Notes under the pieces: model-generated | Database searches by the model: none | Told to the model about the DNA's origin: nothing | Seen by the model: only the letters and a program-made list of their open reading frames with translations | Source of the DNA: Oceanobacillus senegalensis | GTDB taxonomy: Bacteria > Bacillota > Bacilli > Bacillales > Amphibacillaceae | DNA length: 64,000 bases | Direction of reading: 5' to 3' | NCBI RefSeq assembly: GCF_900176885.1 | Contig: NZ_LT839648.1 | Span: 2,127,740-2,191,739, forward strand | Shown here: one piece after another, positions 15,290 to 24,878 of the stretch | Numbering within the stretch: the first letter of the stretch is position 1 | Layout of the letters: each line of letters starts with the position of its first letter | Translations under genes and position numbers: made by a program

Positions 15290-17011
15290 GTGAGAAATAT
15301 CTTAACATTTATAAAGCCATATAAAATATCTGCAACCCTTGCATTATTATTCATGTTCATGGAAATAGGTATTGAGCTACTTCTCCCTTATTTCCTTGGA
15401 CTGATGATAAATGAAGGGGTAATGAATCAAGATTTAGAAGGAATTATGAAGTGGGGAAGCTTGATGATCGGACTTGCCTTCCTCTCATTTATAATAGGGA
15501 TTCTAAATTCATTTTATTCCTCTCATGTAAGTTTTTCATTCGGATATGACCTACGACAAAAGCTTTTCGAAAAAATACAAGATTTTTCCTATAAAAATTT
15601 AAATCAATATCCTACCTCTAGCCTTATCACTCGCTTCACGAATGATATCAGGCAAATACAAAACATGGTTTTTATGGGGCTTCGAATCGCTGCCAAAGCC
15701 CCATTAATGGTTATAGGCGGGATTACCATGGCCTTTGTCGTAAATGCTAGATTAGCACTAATTTTCTTCGTATCTGTCCCATTACTTCTTTTCTTATTAT
15801 TTGTTGTCTTTACATTTGCTGGTAAAATGTTTAAAAAGGTACAAGAAAATGTTGACGGTGTTAATCGAGTGATGCAAGAGAATCTAACAGGGATGAGACT
15901 TATTAAAGCTTTTACACGGAGAAACTTTGAAGAAGAACGCTTTGAAAAGGCAAATAACGATTTAGCAAATTCAACAAAAAATACATTTCGCTTTGTTGAA
16001 GCATCTACCCCTGTTTTATTTTTCATTATGAATCTTAGTCTTGTCTTTATTATATGGTTTGGAAATACTCAAATTTTTGCAGGAAATACAAATGTTGGTG
16101 AAGTTGTTACAATTATCAATTATGCTCTACGTGTTTCGATGATGATTTCGATGTTCTCCTTTATTATTATGGCTATATCTCGGACAAAAGCTTCCTCCGA
16201 AAGAGTAAATGAAGTGTTATCCGTTAGTATAAAGTCTACCGACAAAGCAGAACAATCAATCATGATTGCAAACGGAAAGGTAGAATATCGGCATGTATCC
16301 TTTCAATATCCAGATACTCAAGAGAAGGCTTTAGATGAGTTATCTTTTACGGTACGAGCTGGAGAAAAATTATCTATCATTGGTGCGACGGGTTCAGGTA
16401 AAACTTCACTCTTTCAATTAATGCCAAGATTATACGATACAACAAGTGGTGAAATTTATATTGATAATTATCCCATTCAGTCCTACCCATATACAAATCT
16501 AAGAAATGGAATTGGTTATGTTCCACAGACACCATTGCTTTTTTCAGGGACCATTTCCAATAATATCGCCTGGGGAAAAAAGGAGGCTTCCATGGAGGAG
16601 GTCATCCAAGCAGCCAAAAACGCTCAGATCCATGAGACAATCATGGAATTGCCAGACCAATATAACACCAAAGTTGGTCAAAAAGGAGTCAATTTATCTG
16701 GTGGACAAAAACAAAGAATTTCTATCGCTCGAGCCCTTATACGTAAACCAAAAATCCTTATGCTTGATGATAGTACGAGTGCACTTGATTTGGAAACAGA
16801 ATCCAATCTATTAGATGCTATAAAATCTTACCATTGCACATTATTTATTATCACACAGAAAATCTCTACAGCTATGGATGCGGATCAAATTTTACTTCTT
16901 GACGAAGGAAAGATACAGGATATCGGGACCCATAATGAACTTTTGCAACACTCAAATTTGTATCGGCAAATTATTAAATCACAGTTTGGGAAGGAGTATG
17001 CACATGTCTAG
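15290..17011 (+). CDS. bmrC: Heterodimeric ABC exporter subunit, BmrC (YheI) type
   Basis: This 573-residue half-transporter has six membrane helices (about 1-300) and a C-terminal ATPase domain: Walker A GATGSGKTS, signature LSGGQKQ, Walker B LMLDDSTSALD. The catalytic glutamate is replaced by Asp (LDD) and the switch histidine by Gln (ITQKISTA), the degenerate pattern of the BmrC half of multidrug exporters. It must therefore pair with the next gene. The GTG start follows GAAGGAG. Its stop codon overlaps the start of the partner by 8 bases, indicating translational coupling. Confidence 0.9.
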   Translation: MRNILTFIKPYKISATLALLFMFMEIGIELLLPYFLGLMINEGVMNQDLEGIMKWGSLMIGLAFLSFIIGILNSFYSSHVSFSFGYDLRQKLFEKIQDFSYKNLNQYPTSSLITRFTNDIRQIQNMVFMGLRIAAKAPLMVIGGITMAFVVNARLALIFFVSVPLLLFLLFVVFTFAGKMFKKVQENVDGVNRVMQENLTGMRLIKAFTRRNFEEERFEKANNDLANSTKNTFRFVEASTPVLFFIMNLSLVFIIWFGNTQIFAGNTNVGEVVTIINYALRVSMMISMFSFIIMAISRTKASSERVNEVLSVSIKSTDKAEQSIMIANGKVEYRHVSFQYPDTQEKALDELSFTVRAGEKLSIIGATGSGKTSLFQLMPRLYDTTSGEIYIDNYPIQSYPYTNLRNGIGYVPQTPLLFSGTISNNIAWGKKEASMEEVIQAAKNAQIHETIMELPDQYNTKVGQKGVNLSGGQKQRISIARALIRKPKILMLDDSTSALDLETESNLLDAIKSYHCTLFIITQKISTAMDADQILLLDEGKIQDIGTHNELLQHSNLYRQIIKSQFGKEYAHV

Positions 17012-18827
17012 TAATGAAATAAAAGCACCCTTCCAACATAAAAAGATTCCACTTGACACCATTGATCCAGTAAATAAAAAACGTGCTAAAGATATGAGAG
17101 GTACGTTAATCCGGATTTGGTCGTACCTTGCAAGAGAAAAAGGAAAATTATTACTTGTTATATTGATGGTAACATTAACTTCTGGACTTACATTGCTTGG
17201 ACCTTATATGGTAGGGATGGCCATTGATGACTTTATTGTTACAAGAGAAGTTTCTGGACTTGCTTATCTTTTAATCGGATTGGTCACGATTTATCTTTTT
17301 CATTCCTTATCCATGTTCTTACAAAACTATTGGATGATTGGTGTTGCACAAAACACAGTCAAAGATTTACGTGGGAGCTTATTCAAACAGTTCCATCGTC
17401 TCCCTATCTCCTACTTTGATAAACGCCAGCATGGAGATCTTATGAGTCGACTAACAAACGACATAGATAATATCAATATGGTGCTAAATACATCCGTTAT
17501 TCAAATATTTTCCAGTGTCTTAACCTTAATTGGGACCGTGATTGTCATGCTAACTTTAAGTCCTATTTTAACCATGGTTACAATGGTCATTATCCCTTTG
17601 ATGTTCTTAGCTATGAGATGGATAACCAAACGAACAGGTCGGTTATATAAAATGCAGCAACGAGACATTGGTGAAATAAATGGATATGTTGAGGAAATTA
17701 TTTCTGGACAACATGTCGTTAAAACCTACTCACAAGAAGAACGTGTGATCCAGGAATTTGAATACCGTAACAACAGTCTAAAAAACACTGGATTTTGGGC
17801 ACAAACAATTGCAGGCTTTACACCAAAGGTTATGAATGCATTAAATTTTTTAAGTTTTGGTTTCATCGCCTTCCTTGGTGGAATCTTATCGATTAATACA
17901 GGTTTAGTTACAGTTGGGGTAATTGTAATTTTCACAGAATATGCGAGACAATTTACTAGACCTTTAAATGAATTGTCAAATCAATTTAATATGCTTCTAT
18001 CTGCGATTGCTGGAGCAGAGCGTGTCTTCCAGGTTTTAGATGAAACAATTGAAGAAAGTGATGAAATACAAACAACAGCCATCCATTCCGTACAAGGTCA
18101 GGTGGTTTTTGATCATGTATCTTTCGCATATGAAAATACACCGATTCTAGTAGATATTAGTTTTCAGGCAAATCCTGGTGAAACGATTGCATTTGTTGGT
18201 CATACAGGAGCCGGTAAAACTACGATTATCAACCTAATTTCAAGATTCTACAACTATGATAATGGAAAAATCACTTTAGATGGTACGGATATCAAGAACA
18301 TTAAACGATCTAGCTTACGAAGGCAGATTGCGTTTGTATTACAGGATTCCTTTTTATTTCAAGGAACCATTCGGGAAAATATTCGTTATGGAAAACTAGA
18401 TGCTACGGAGGAGGAAATTATACAAGCTGCAAAAAATGCTAACGCCCATGATTTTATTTCCAGTTTAAAAGACGGCTATGATACTGTACTGGATCAAGAA
18501 GGTGCTGGGATTTCTCAGGGGCAAAAACAGCTTCTGACAATCGCTCGAGCAATCATTAAAAAGCCCACCATACTTATTCTAGATGAGGCAACTAGTAATA
18601 TCGATACCATTACAGAGATAAAAATTCAAGATGCCTTAAAGCGACTCATGAAGAATTGTACTAGCTTTGTCATTGCCCATCGTTTAAACACGATACAAGA
18701 AGCAGATAAAATTATTATGCTTGAACACGGTAACATCATCGAACAAGGAAACCATCACGAGCTTATCCAACAACAAGGTCTGTATTATCAGTTATACAGA
18801 AAACAACTAATGAATACAGCAAATTAG
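17004..18827 (+). CDS. bmrD: Heterodimeric ABC exporter subunit, BmrD (YheH) type
   Basis: This 607-residue subunit has six membrane helices and an ATPase domain with Walker A GHTGAGKTT, a canonical Walker B LILDEATSNID and switch region AHRLNT. Its signature is altered (ISQGQKQL instead of LSGGQ). Paired with BmrC this gives one complete and one degenerate ATP site, the classic asymmetric arrangement. The start at 17004 has AAGGAG 7 bases upstream and lies inside the end of bmrC. Substrates are probably hydrophobic drugs, judging from the family only. Confidence 0.9.
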   Translation: MSSNEIKAPFQHKKIPLDTIDPVNKKRAKDMRGTLIRIWSYLAREKGKLLLVILMVTLTSGLTLLGPYMVGMAIDDFIVTREVSGLAYLLIGLVTIYLFHSLSMFLQNYWMIGVAQNTVKDLRGSLFKQFHRLPISYFDKRQHGDLMSRLTNDIDNINMVLNTSVIQIFSSVLTLIGTVIVMLTLSPILTMVTMVIIPLMFLAMRWITKRTGRLYKMQQRDIGEINGYVEEIISGQHVVKTYSQEERVIQEFEYRNNSLKNTGFWAQTIAGFTPKVMNALNFLSFGFIAFLGGILSINTGLVTVGVIVIFTEYARQFTRPLNELSNQFNMLLSAIAGAERVFQVLDETIEESDEIQTTAIHSVQGQVVFDHVSFAYENTPILVDISFQANPGETIAFVGHTGAGKTTIINLISRFYNYDNGKITLDGTDIKNIKRSSLRRQIAFVLQDSFLFQGTIRENIRYGKLDATEEEIIQAAKNANAHDFISSLKDGYDTVLDQEGAGISQGQKQLLTIARAIIKKPTILILDEATSNIDTITEIKIQDALKRLMKNCTSFVIAHRLNTIQEADKIIMLEHGNIIEQGNHHELIQQQGLYYQLYRKQLMNTAN

Positions 18828-18906
18828 ATTGTTCGAAATAGACATGATATGCTAAAACATAAGATAAAATAATTTAGCGAATTCTTATTTAACTTGGGGG
18901 ATAACT

Positions 18907-19644
18907 ATGGGACGAAAAGGTACGATGATTAATAAAGAAATCAACAGTTCGTATTTAAATGAAACGAAGCAAATCAAGATTTATAAACCAGAAAGCTTCT
19001 CTCCGCTTTATAAGTACAATATTTGTCTTATGCAAGATGGAAATGATTATTTCCAGATGGGGAGAATTGCAACATTTAGTGATAGACTACACGAATCAGA
19101 AGAAATTACGAATACTGTCTTTATCGGTATTCATTATAAGGATAGGCAGGATCGAAGAAAAAAGTATCATCCAAGTGGGGAACAGTATGAAGCATACACG
19201 AAATTCGTAGTGAATGAAGTGATTCCTTTAATAGATGAGATTATTCCAACATTACTTCTTGGGAAAACTAGAGCAATTATGGGTGATTCACTTGCTGGTT
19301 CATTTGCATTAGCAACCGCACTGAGATATCCGAATACTTTCGGCAAGGTTATTATGCACTCCCCTTATATTGATGAGGTAATGTTAAACTTAGTAAAAGA
19401 AACGAAAGTCGATTTATCTTCCATTGATATTTATCATACCATTGGTACTAAAGAGGATAATGCCACGCTTTCAGATGGAAAAGTGGAAGACTTATTAACA
19501 CCAAGTCGCAAGTTGAATCAACTTCTAACTAACAAAGGTGCAAGCTATACGTATCATGAATTAGAAGATGGCAACCATACTTGGAAGTATTGGCAAAAGG
19601 AGATGCCTAGAACATTAACATCCATGTTTTCCGAAACATATTAG
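18907..19644 (+). CDS. yjcH: Putative esterase, YjcH-like
   Basis: This 245-residue alpha/beta hydrolase belongs to the esterase D/enterochelin-esterase-like family. The nucleophile elbow is GDSLAG (serine in IMGDSLAGSFAL) and the catalytic histidine is probably in EDGNHTWKYW. No signal peptide is seen, so it is cytoplasmic. It heads a yjcH-yjcG-yjcF set that is also found in B. subtilis. GGGGG precedes the ATG. The substrate is unknown. Confidence 0.85.
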   Translation: MGRKGTMINKEINSSYLNETKQIKIYKPESFSPLYKYNICLMQDGNDYFQMGRIATFSDRLHESEEITNTVFIGIHYKDRQDRRKKYHPSGEQYEAYTKFVVNEVIPLIDEIIPTLLLGKTRAIMGDSLAGSFALATALRYPNTFGKVIMHSPYIDEVMLNLVKETKVDLSSIDIYHTIGTKEDNATLSDGKVEDLLTPSRKLNQLLTNKGASYTYHELEDGNHTWKYWQKEMPRTLTSMFSETY

Positions 19645-19704
19645 ATTTTTTTGTTATACTAAATGTAAAAGAGAGATTCTAAAATTCAGTAGGAGGTTAT
19701 GTAA

Positions 19705-20223
19705 ATGAAATATGGTATTGCAATTTTTCCTTCTAAGTCTATACAAGATGAGGCTAATTCATACCGAAAGCGATATGATCCGCACTATTCTTTAATTCCA
19801 CCACACATAACATTAAAGGAATCATTCCATACAGATGAAGATCAGCTAGGGGAACTAATAACAGAATTAAAACATATTGCAAATGATACGAAACCTTTTA
19901 CTATTAATATCAACAAAGTGAGTACATTTGCCCCTGTTACGAATACGATTTATTTTAAAATCGAACCCATTCAAGATCTTATTGATTTGCAACAAAAAAT
20001 GCATGAAGGAAAATTTGAGAATAACTCTAAACATGCATTTGTACCACATATTACGATTGCACAACAATTAGCAGACGATGAATATTCCGATGTATTTGGA
20101 ACATTAAAAATGAGTAAATTTAAATTTGAGGATAAAATTGACCGTTTTCAATTACTGTATCAATTAGATAATAATTCGTGGACAGTACATGAAACATTTG
20201 TCTTTGGAAAGGAAAAGGTATGA
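19705..20223 (+). CDS. yjcG: 2H phosphoesterase superfamily protein, YjcG-like
   Basis: This 172-residue protein carries the two His-x-Thr motifs of the 2H phosphoesterase (2'-5' RNA ligase-like) superfamily: PPHITLKESF in the first half and VPHITIAQQ in the second. Members hydrolyse 2'-5' or cyclic phosphodiester bonds; the YjcG substrate is not known. TAGGAGG precedes the ATG. The stop codon overlaps the start of the next gene (ATGA), so the two are coupled. Confidence 0.9.
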   Translation: MKYGIAIFPSKSIQDEANSYRKRYDPHYSLIPPHITLKESFHTDEDQLGELITELKHIANDTKPFTININKVSTFAPVTNTIYFKIEPIQDLIDLQQKMHEGKFENNSKHAFVPHITIAQQLADDEYSDVFGTLKMSKFKFEDKIDRFQLLYQLDNNSWTVHETFVFGKEKV

Positions 20224-20642
20224 ACGTAAAAATTGTAGAAACACAAGAAGAATTAGAAGATGCCTATCACGTACGAATGGTCGTGTTTGTAAATGAACAA
20301 AAGGTTCCAGCTGAAGAAGAACTGGATGAATATGACAAAGTAGCTACCCACTTTATTGGTTATGAAGATAATCAGGCGATAGCGGCAAGTCGACTGCGAT
20401 TTGTTGAGGAATATGGAAAATTGGAAAGAATTTGCGTCCTGAAGGATTATCGAGGAAAGTCCTATGGAAAACAGTTGATTCTTGCGATGGAGGATGTTAT
20501 TAAAGAAAAAGGATATAAAAAATCTAAACTTAATGCCCAAATCCACGCAGAGGACTTCTATAAGAAGCTTGGGTATGAAACAGTTTCTAGAGAATTTATG
20601 GATGCAGGAATCCCACACATCACTATGATTAAAGAATTTTAA
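20220..20642 (+). CDS. yjcF: GNAT-family N-acetyltransferase, YjcF-like
   Basis: This 140-residue acetyltransferase has the GNAT acetyl-CoA loop in ERICVLKDYRGKSYGKQLI (motif A, R-G-K-S-Y-G-K). Residues FYKKLGYETVS form the usual C-terminal beta-strand signature. It overlaps yjcG by 4 bases and is followed by a strong terminator, so it ends the operon. Its acceptor is unknown. Confidence 0.9.
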   Translation: MNVKIVETQEELEDAYHVRMVVFVNEQKVPAEEELDEYDKVATHFIGYEDNQAIAASRLRFVEEYGKLERICVLKDYRGKSYGKQLILAMEDVIKEKGYKKSKLNAQIHAEDFYKKLGYETVSREFMDAGIPHITMIKEF

Positions 20643-20646
20643 GTAC

Positions 20647-20673
20647 AAGCGTCACACAGTTGTGACGCTTTTT
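20647..20673 (+). terminator. Terminator of yjcHGF
   Basis: AAGCGTCACA and TGTGACGCTT form a perfect 10-bp stem with loop CAGT, followed by TTTTT, directly after yjcF. Confidence 0.92.
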
Positions 20674-20759
20674 AACTTTCAAATAAAGTTACTTATTGTA
20701 TTGCTTTTCGCCCTATGGATAGACTAAATAATAAATTCGTTTTATAAGGGGATACAAAA

Positions 20760-21470
20760 ATGAATGATTACTTATCTATCTTTGTTGAGACCATATTTGG
20801 TTTTTTTTGCCTGTTCATTATTACAAAAATACTAGGAAAAACACAAATCTCACAAATTACACCATTTGATTTTATCTCCGCACTATTACTTGGGGAACTT
20901 GTAGGGAATGCCTTATTTGATGAAAATGCTGGAATCTTAAAAATTGGCTTTGTTGTTCTCATATACGGAACTTTAATGTATACCTCGGAAATTATTACGC
21001 AGAAAGTAAAACGAACACGCCACCTTATTGAAGGTTTCCCTTCCATAGTGATTCATAATGGAAAACTCATTCGAGATACGATGGAAAAAAATAAACTTGA
21101 TGTCAATCAGCTCCAACAACTATTACGAATGAAAGACGTTTTCTCCATTCAAGAAGTCGAATTCGGTATATTAGAAGCGAACGGATCACTATCCATTATG
21201 AAAAAATCTGATTATCAAACACCAACAAGAAAAGATATGAAGTTGGCCCCTCAGGATGTGACCCTCCCCATCACACTTGTGAACGATGGTGAAATTATTT
21301 ATGATAACTTGAAAGAGAAAAACCTTACAGAAGAATGGCTTTTCGAACAGTTAAGAGAACAAGGCTTTGATAAAATAGAAGAAGTTTTTTATGTGGAATA
21401 TAATAAAGGACAGGATTTATTTGTATTACCGTTCATTAACCGCAACCATCAAAAATGGGATATCGAATAA
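20760..21470 (+). CDS. DUF421 (YetF-like) membrane protein
   Basis: This 236-residue protein has three N-terminal membrane helices (about 1-80) followed by the cytoplasmic YetF domain with GFPSIVIHNGKL and DNLKEKNLTEEWLFEQLREQ motifs. B. subtilis has several paralogs, some spore-associated; the biochemical function is not established. AAGGGG precedes the ATG. The gene appears monocistronic; a hairpin (21453-21480) overlaps its last codons. Confidence 0.88.
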   Translation: MNDYLSIFVETIFGFFCLFIITKILGKTQISQITPFDFISALLLGELVGNALFDENAGILKIGFVVLIYGTLMYTSEIITQKVKRTRHLIEGFPSIVIHNGKLIRDTMEKNKLDVNQLQQLLRMKDVFSIQEVEFGILEANGSLSIMKKSDYQTPTRKDMKLAPQDVTLPITLVNDGEIIYDNLKEKNLTEEWLFEQLREQGFDKIEEVFYVEYNKGQDLFVLPFINRNHQKWDIE

Positions 21471-21701
21471 TATCCCATTTAAATGGTTGTATGAAAATAA
21501 ATTATCTTTCCTAAATCCAGACTCCAGTGTTGATTTTTCTGCAGATAAAGACATTCTCCCATTTAGTCGTTCATATTGTTTCTTAACATTCTGATGCTTT
21601 CTATCTAATACTACCTTGAATGGTTTGTGGACTGGTTTTGCTTGCTTATTTGCTCGTACTCGCATTTGCTGATAACTGTGTAGGTAATGATTTATTGGCA
21701 T
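21426..21701 (-). CDS. Possible small basic protein, unknown
   Basis: An open frame of 91 codons encodes a basic, glutamine- and lysine-rich sequence with no recognised domain. Its last 15 codons run antisense to the end of the YetF-like gene, and the ribosome-binding site (AGGG, 6 bases from the ATG) is weak. I list it as possible because it fills an otherwise empty 340-bp gap and has a protein-like composition over its first 60 residues. It may equally be a chance frame. Confidence 0.3.
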   Translation of the reverse strand: MPINHYLHSYQQMRVRANKQAKPVHKPFKVVLDRKHQNVKKQYERLNGRMSLSAEKSTLESGFRKDNLFSYNHLNGILFDIPFLMVAVNER

Positions 21702-21807
21702 TATATACCCTATCCCAGCTCCCCCCTAATTTACTGCATTTTTCTTTAGTCTTTTTTACGTTCTATTATAAAGTTTATCCTTTCCTCTATTAATATCAAA
21801 ATTTTCT

Positions 21808-22011
21808 CTATTCATCAAACATTTTCTCTAAATCCTTCATTACTTTCTCGATATCTCTAATGTTCTCTAAAAATTCCTTATTCCATGTTGTAGCATTTTT
21901 TTCAAATATCTTCATCTTCTTTTCTGGTCGTTGAAACCACTTTTCATTTTTTTCTAAATGCTTTTCAATAATCCGCAAATTTTCCTGTAATTCTTTGTCC
22001 TTTTCCTTCAT
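21808..22011 (-). CDS. Small charged coiled-coil protein, unknown
   Basis: This 67-residue protein is almost entirely charged helix, rich in Lys and Glu with heptad-like spacing (LRIIEKHLEKNEKWF, IRDIEKVMKDLEKMF). The start at 22011 has AAAGGA 7 bases upstream; an ATG two codons earlier abuts that site. I do not recognise a family. It lies next to spore coat genes but has no clear sigma-K promoter. Confidence 0.5.
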   Translation of the reverse strand: MKEKDKELQENLRIIEKHLEKNEKWFQRPEKKMKIFEKNATTWNKEFLENIRDIEKVMKDLEKMFDE

Positions 22012-22142
22012 ACTCATTTCCTTTCAACAGACTTTACCATAGTTTATGAAGCGCAGACTCAAGACGAAACTTAGAACTTCAATTCAAGTCGTACTCGAGG
22101 AAGAAATGGGTATTTTCTAGTGAAACATTGATAAATGCCCAC

Positions 22143-22169
22143 ACCAACACTGTGGTCTAACATATTCTA
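22143..22169 (+). promoter_or_regulatory. Sigma-K promoter of cotZ
   Basis: AC (22143-22144) is followed after exactly 16 bases by CATATTCTA (22161-22169), matching the sigma-K consensus AC-N16-CATANNNTA. It ends about 40 bp upstream of the coat gene. Confidence 0.75.
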
Positions 22170-22210
22170 ATAGGGAAAGTTAACCTAAGTTATGAAAGGA
22201 GACATAAATC

Positions 22211-22699
22211 ATGGGTTGTGGAAAAGACTTTAATACAGGTAATTGTGTTGCAGATATTTTAAAGGATATCGTGGATGCACAAAATGATATCGTAGAAAAT
22301 TGCTGTGATACTAGTTGTGAACAATCAATTGCTGATTTATTAGGTGAATCAGAGCCTTCTAATGGCTTAGATACAGTACCAGTGATTTTATATTGTAAAG
22401 GGGACTGCAAACCATTCAAAGGTTTCGGAGCAGAAAGAGAAGTTGATAACGGTAGATTCGGTATTGGCCACATTGTATCAAGCTTCATTTTCCGTGTTAA
22501 ATCCGTTGATGACGATAATTGTGCGGTTTTAGAACTATTACTAAAAGATGGGGAAACATGTGGGTACAATGAAATGAAAGACCCTACAGACCAATCAACA
22601 CACAATCTTCTAGCAACTGGAATATGCATCACTGTTGACCTAGATTGCTTCTGCCATATAACATGTCTACCAGCAATCAGCGTATTTAATAATGACTAA
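22211..22699 (+). CDS. cotZ: Spore coat/crust protein of the CotY/CotZ/ExsY family
   Basis: This 162-residue cysteine-rich protein begins MGCGKDF and contains the family's clustered cysteines (ENCCDTSCEQS, LYCKGDCKPF, DLDCFCHITCLP). In Bacillus, CotY, CotZ and ExsY self-assemble through disulfides to form the crust or exosporium base layer. The adjacent cotO gene matches the B. subtilis cot cluster, which favours CotZ; the exact paralog is uncertain. AAAGGAG precedes the ATG, and a sigma-K promoter and terminator bracket the gene. Confidence 0.88.
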   Translation: MGCGKDFNTGNCVADILKDIVDAQNDIVENCCDTSCEQSIADLLGESEPSNGLDTVPVILYCKGDCKPFKGFGAEREVDNGRFGIGHIVSSFIFRVKSVDDDNCAVLELLLKDGETCGYNEMKDPTDQSTHNLLATGICITVDLDCFCHITCLPAISVFNND

Positions 22700-22730
22700 A
22701 GGATGCAGTAATTGCTAAAACTGTAAACGC

Positions 22731-22761
22731 AAAAAGCACCATGGAAATCATGGTGCTTTTT
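22731..22761. terminator. Bidirectional terminator between cotZ and cotO
   Basis: AAAAAGCACCATG and CATGGTGCTTTTT form a perfect 13-bp stem with a 5-base loop; both strands end in U-tracts. The two coat genes converge on it. Confidence 0.93.
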
Positions 22762-22774
22762 AAATAATAATTGG

Positions 22775-23260
22775 TTAAAATCCTAATAAACGAACTGAAT
22801 AAATATCTTCAAATGAAATCTCGATCATTTTTCTGCCAACTTGGACAAAAACCATTTCATCTTTAAAATCCATAATAAAACCTCGATATGACTTCTTTTC
22901 CGTTTTTATCTCACATTTAACCTTTGGAGCATACTCCGAAGTATCCAAGAAATAATGGATACGTTCTCTTACTGACATATCCTTAAATTGTTTTCGCTGG
23001 TTTAATGGTACATCATGCTTCTCCTCTTTTTTTTCCTCTTTTTCCGATGGGGGTTCTTCATTTAAAACCTTTTTAGCAGAGTATCTCCTTTTTGGGATTT
23101 CTTTAGCTGGCTCAGATGTATCGGATGGTTGTTCCACAGATTTATTTTTCTTTTGTCTCTTAGGAGAAATATAACTGTCCTGCATTGGAGCTTTTGGCGT
23201 ACTAACACTTGGCTGATGTATAAAAAGTAATGGATCATTAGCAAATTTTTTCTTAGCCAT
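22775..23260 (-). CDS. cotO: Spore coat protein CotO-like
   Basis: This 161-residue protein has a lysine/glutamate/serine-rich, probably disordered N-terminal two thirds and a conserved C-terminal domain (about 95-160, from MSVRERIHYFLDTSEYAPKV to the end) typical of CotO (YjbX), a morphogenetic protein of the spore coat. The ATG at 23260 follows AGGAGAGG. A sigma-K promoter lies upstream on the same strand. In B. subtilis cotO is also next to cotZ, supporting the assignment. Confidence 0.82.
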   Translation of the reverse strand: MAKKKFANDPLLFIHQPSVSTPKAPMQDSYISPKRQKKNKSVEQPSDTSEPAKEIPKRRYSAKKVLNEEPPSEKEEKKEEKHDVPLNQRKQFKDMSVRERIHYFLDTSEYAPKVKCEIKTEKKSYRGFIMDFKDEMVFVQVGRKMIEISFEDIYSVRLLGF

Positions 23261-23293
23261 CAAAACCTCTCCTTTATAAATAATTCACTAACC

Positions 23294-23321
23294 TAGTATA
23301 TGTAGCCCATTATTGAAGTGT
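23294..23321 (-). promoter_or_regulatory. Sigma-K promoter of cotO
   Basis: On the minus strand CATATACTA (23294-23302) matches CATANNNTA exactly. AC pairs stand 15 and 17 bases upstream (23318-23319 and 23320-23321), close to the preferred 16. Confidence 0.65.
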
Positions 23322-23452
23322 GTTATACGCCTAGTTATTTATGTGTGACCCCTTGAATTCTTTATGCTGCGGTTGATATATGTTACTCCTCTTCAGTTGA
23401 TTTATTCTTCTCTTTTGGCTGATAATCGATTTCCTGAATTCCAATAATCACA

Positions 23453-23478
23453 AAAAGCACCCCTACAGGAGGTGCTTT
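23453..23478 (-). terminator. Terminator of mgtE
   Basis: AAAGCACC and GGTGCTTT (23453-23478) form the stem; TTTTTG follows on the minus strand, 15 bases after the mgtE stop. Confidence 0.8.
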
Positions 23479-23492
23479 AAACGAATCCCAAA

Positions 23493-24878
23493 TCATATTA
23501 AATATTGCATAAATGTTGTCGCCATTCCAAAATAAATTAAGATAGAAATGATGTCATTAATGGTTGTAATAAATGGACCTGAAGCAACTGCAGGGTCTAT
23601 TTTTAAGCGATCCATTAAGATAGGCACTAGTGAACCAGCTAATGTTGCGACGATAAGGGAAGCCATGATAGAAACTCCTACAATAATTCCGAGAAATAAA
23701 TCACCCTTCCAGAAAAAAATTACGGTTGAGATTACTATTCCACATACTGAACCAGTAATGAATCCAGTTGTAGCCTCACGTAGGATGAGTTTCAGTTTTC
23801 CTTCATTTTCATAGTCACCATTGGAGAGCCCACGTACAGCTACCGCCAATGCCTGAGTACCTGTATTTCCTGCCATCCCTGCAATAAGGGGGATAAAAAT
23901 GGCAAGTACGGCAACTTGATCCAACGTTTCTTCAAATTGTCCAATTAGACTTGCAGTAAAAATGCCTAAAAACAGAAGGACAATTAACCATGGTAGTCTT
24001 TTTTTAGCCGCTTCCATCGCTGTATCATTAGGTCTATCCGCTTCAGATATACCGGCCAATTTAGAGAAGTCTTCACTTGCTTCTTCTTCCATAACGTCCA
24101 GAATATCATCAACTGTTATAATTCCTAATAAATGATTTTGAAAATCAACTACAGGGAGTGCAAGTAAATCATAATCACGGAATGTCAAAGCAACTTCTTC
24201 TTGATCTCTTGCTACCGAGACAGCAACCACTTTTTCACTCATAACCTCTTCAATTTTTGTTTCCTCTTTGGCGACAATTAAATCGCGTAAAGATAAAACT
24301 CCCACTAATCTCTTATCATCATCAAGAACATATAAATAATAAATCGTTTCTGCATCAGGAGCTTGCTGTTTTAATTGCTGCATTGCCTCTTCCGTTGTTT
24401 GTGTTTTAAATAATGCAATATATTCGGTTGTCATGATACTACCAGCTGTTTTTTCCTCATAATGCAATAAGTGCTTGATTTCCTCTGCAGCATCTTTTTC
24501 CATAATGGTTAAGAAGCTAACTACTTCTTCCTTATCCATTTCATTCAAAATATCAACTGCGTCATCAGCAGGCATTTCTGAAATGACCATTGCACCAAGA
24601 CGAGGATTCATCTCTTTAAAATATTCTGGTATATTTTCAAATTCAATATTAATCATCAGTTCAGCAAGCTCAGCCGGAGATAAGTAAGAATAGATTCGCA
24701 TGCGATTTTCTTTTTCTTGATCAATAAAAAACAATGCCTGGTCATATGGATGCAAATCTAGAAATTCATTTCGAAACGCATCGGTTAGTTCCCGATTCAA
24801 GGCTTGATAAACTTTATCCCAATGTGCTTTATACTGTTCTTCGTACGCTCTTTCGTATATATTTTGTTTCTCTTCCAT
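23493..24878 (-). CDS. mgtE: Magnesium channel/transporter MgtE
   Basis: This 461-residue Mg2+ channel has the cytoplasmic N domain (about 20-130, with MPADDAVDILNEMDKEEVV), two CBS domains (about 130-250, MTTEYIALF to MEEEASEDF), a plug helix and five membrane helices (about 285-460) with the pore motif PLIAGMAGNTGTQALAVAVRG. Magnesium bound between N and CBS domains closes the pore. The ATG at 24878 follows AAAGGAAG; the frame extension to 24911 lacks a site. I saw no M-box riboswitch in the 295 bp upstream. Confidence 0.94.
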   Translation of the reverse strand: MEEKQNIYERAYEEQYKAHWDKVYQALNRELTDAFRNEFLDLHPYDQALFFIDQEKENRMRIYSYLSPAELAELMINIEFENIPEYFKEMNPRLGAMVISEMPADDAVDILNEMDKEEVVSFLTIMEKDAAEEIKHLLHYEEKTAGSIMTTEYIALFKTQTTEEAMQQLKQQAPDAETIYYLYVLDDDKRLVGVLSLRDLIVAKEETKIEEVMSEKVVAVSVARDQEEVALTFRDYDLLALPVVDFQNHLLGIITVDDILDVMEEEASEDFSKLAGISEADRPNDTAMEAAKKRLPWLIVLLFLGIFTASLIGQFEETLDQVAVLAIFIPLIAGMAGNTGTQALAVAVRGLSNGDYENEGKLKLILREATTGFITGSVCGIVISTVIFFWKGDLFLGIIVGVSIMASLIVATLAGSLVPILMDRLKIDPAVASGPFITTINDIISILIYFGMATTFMQYLI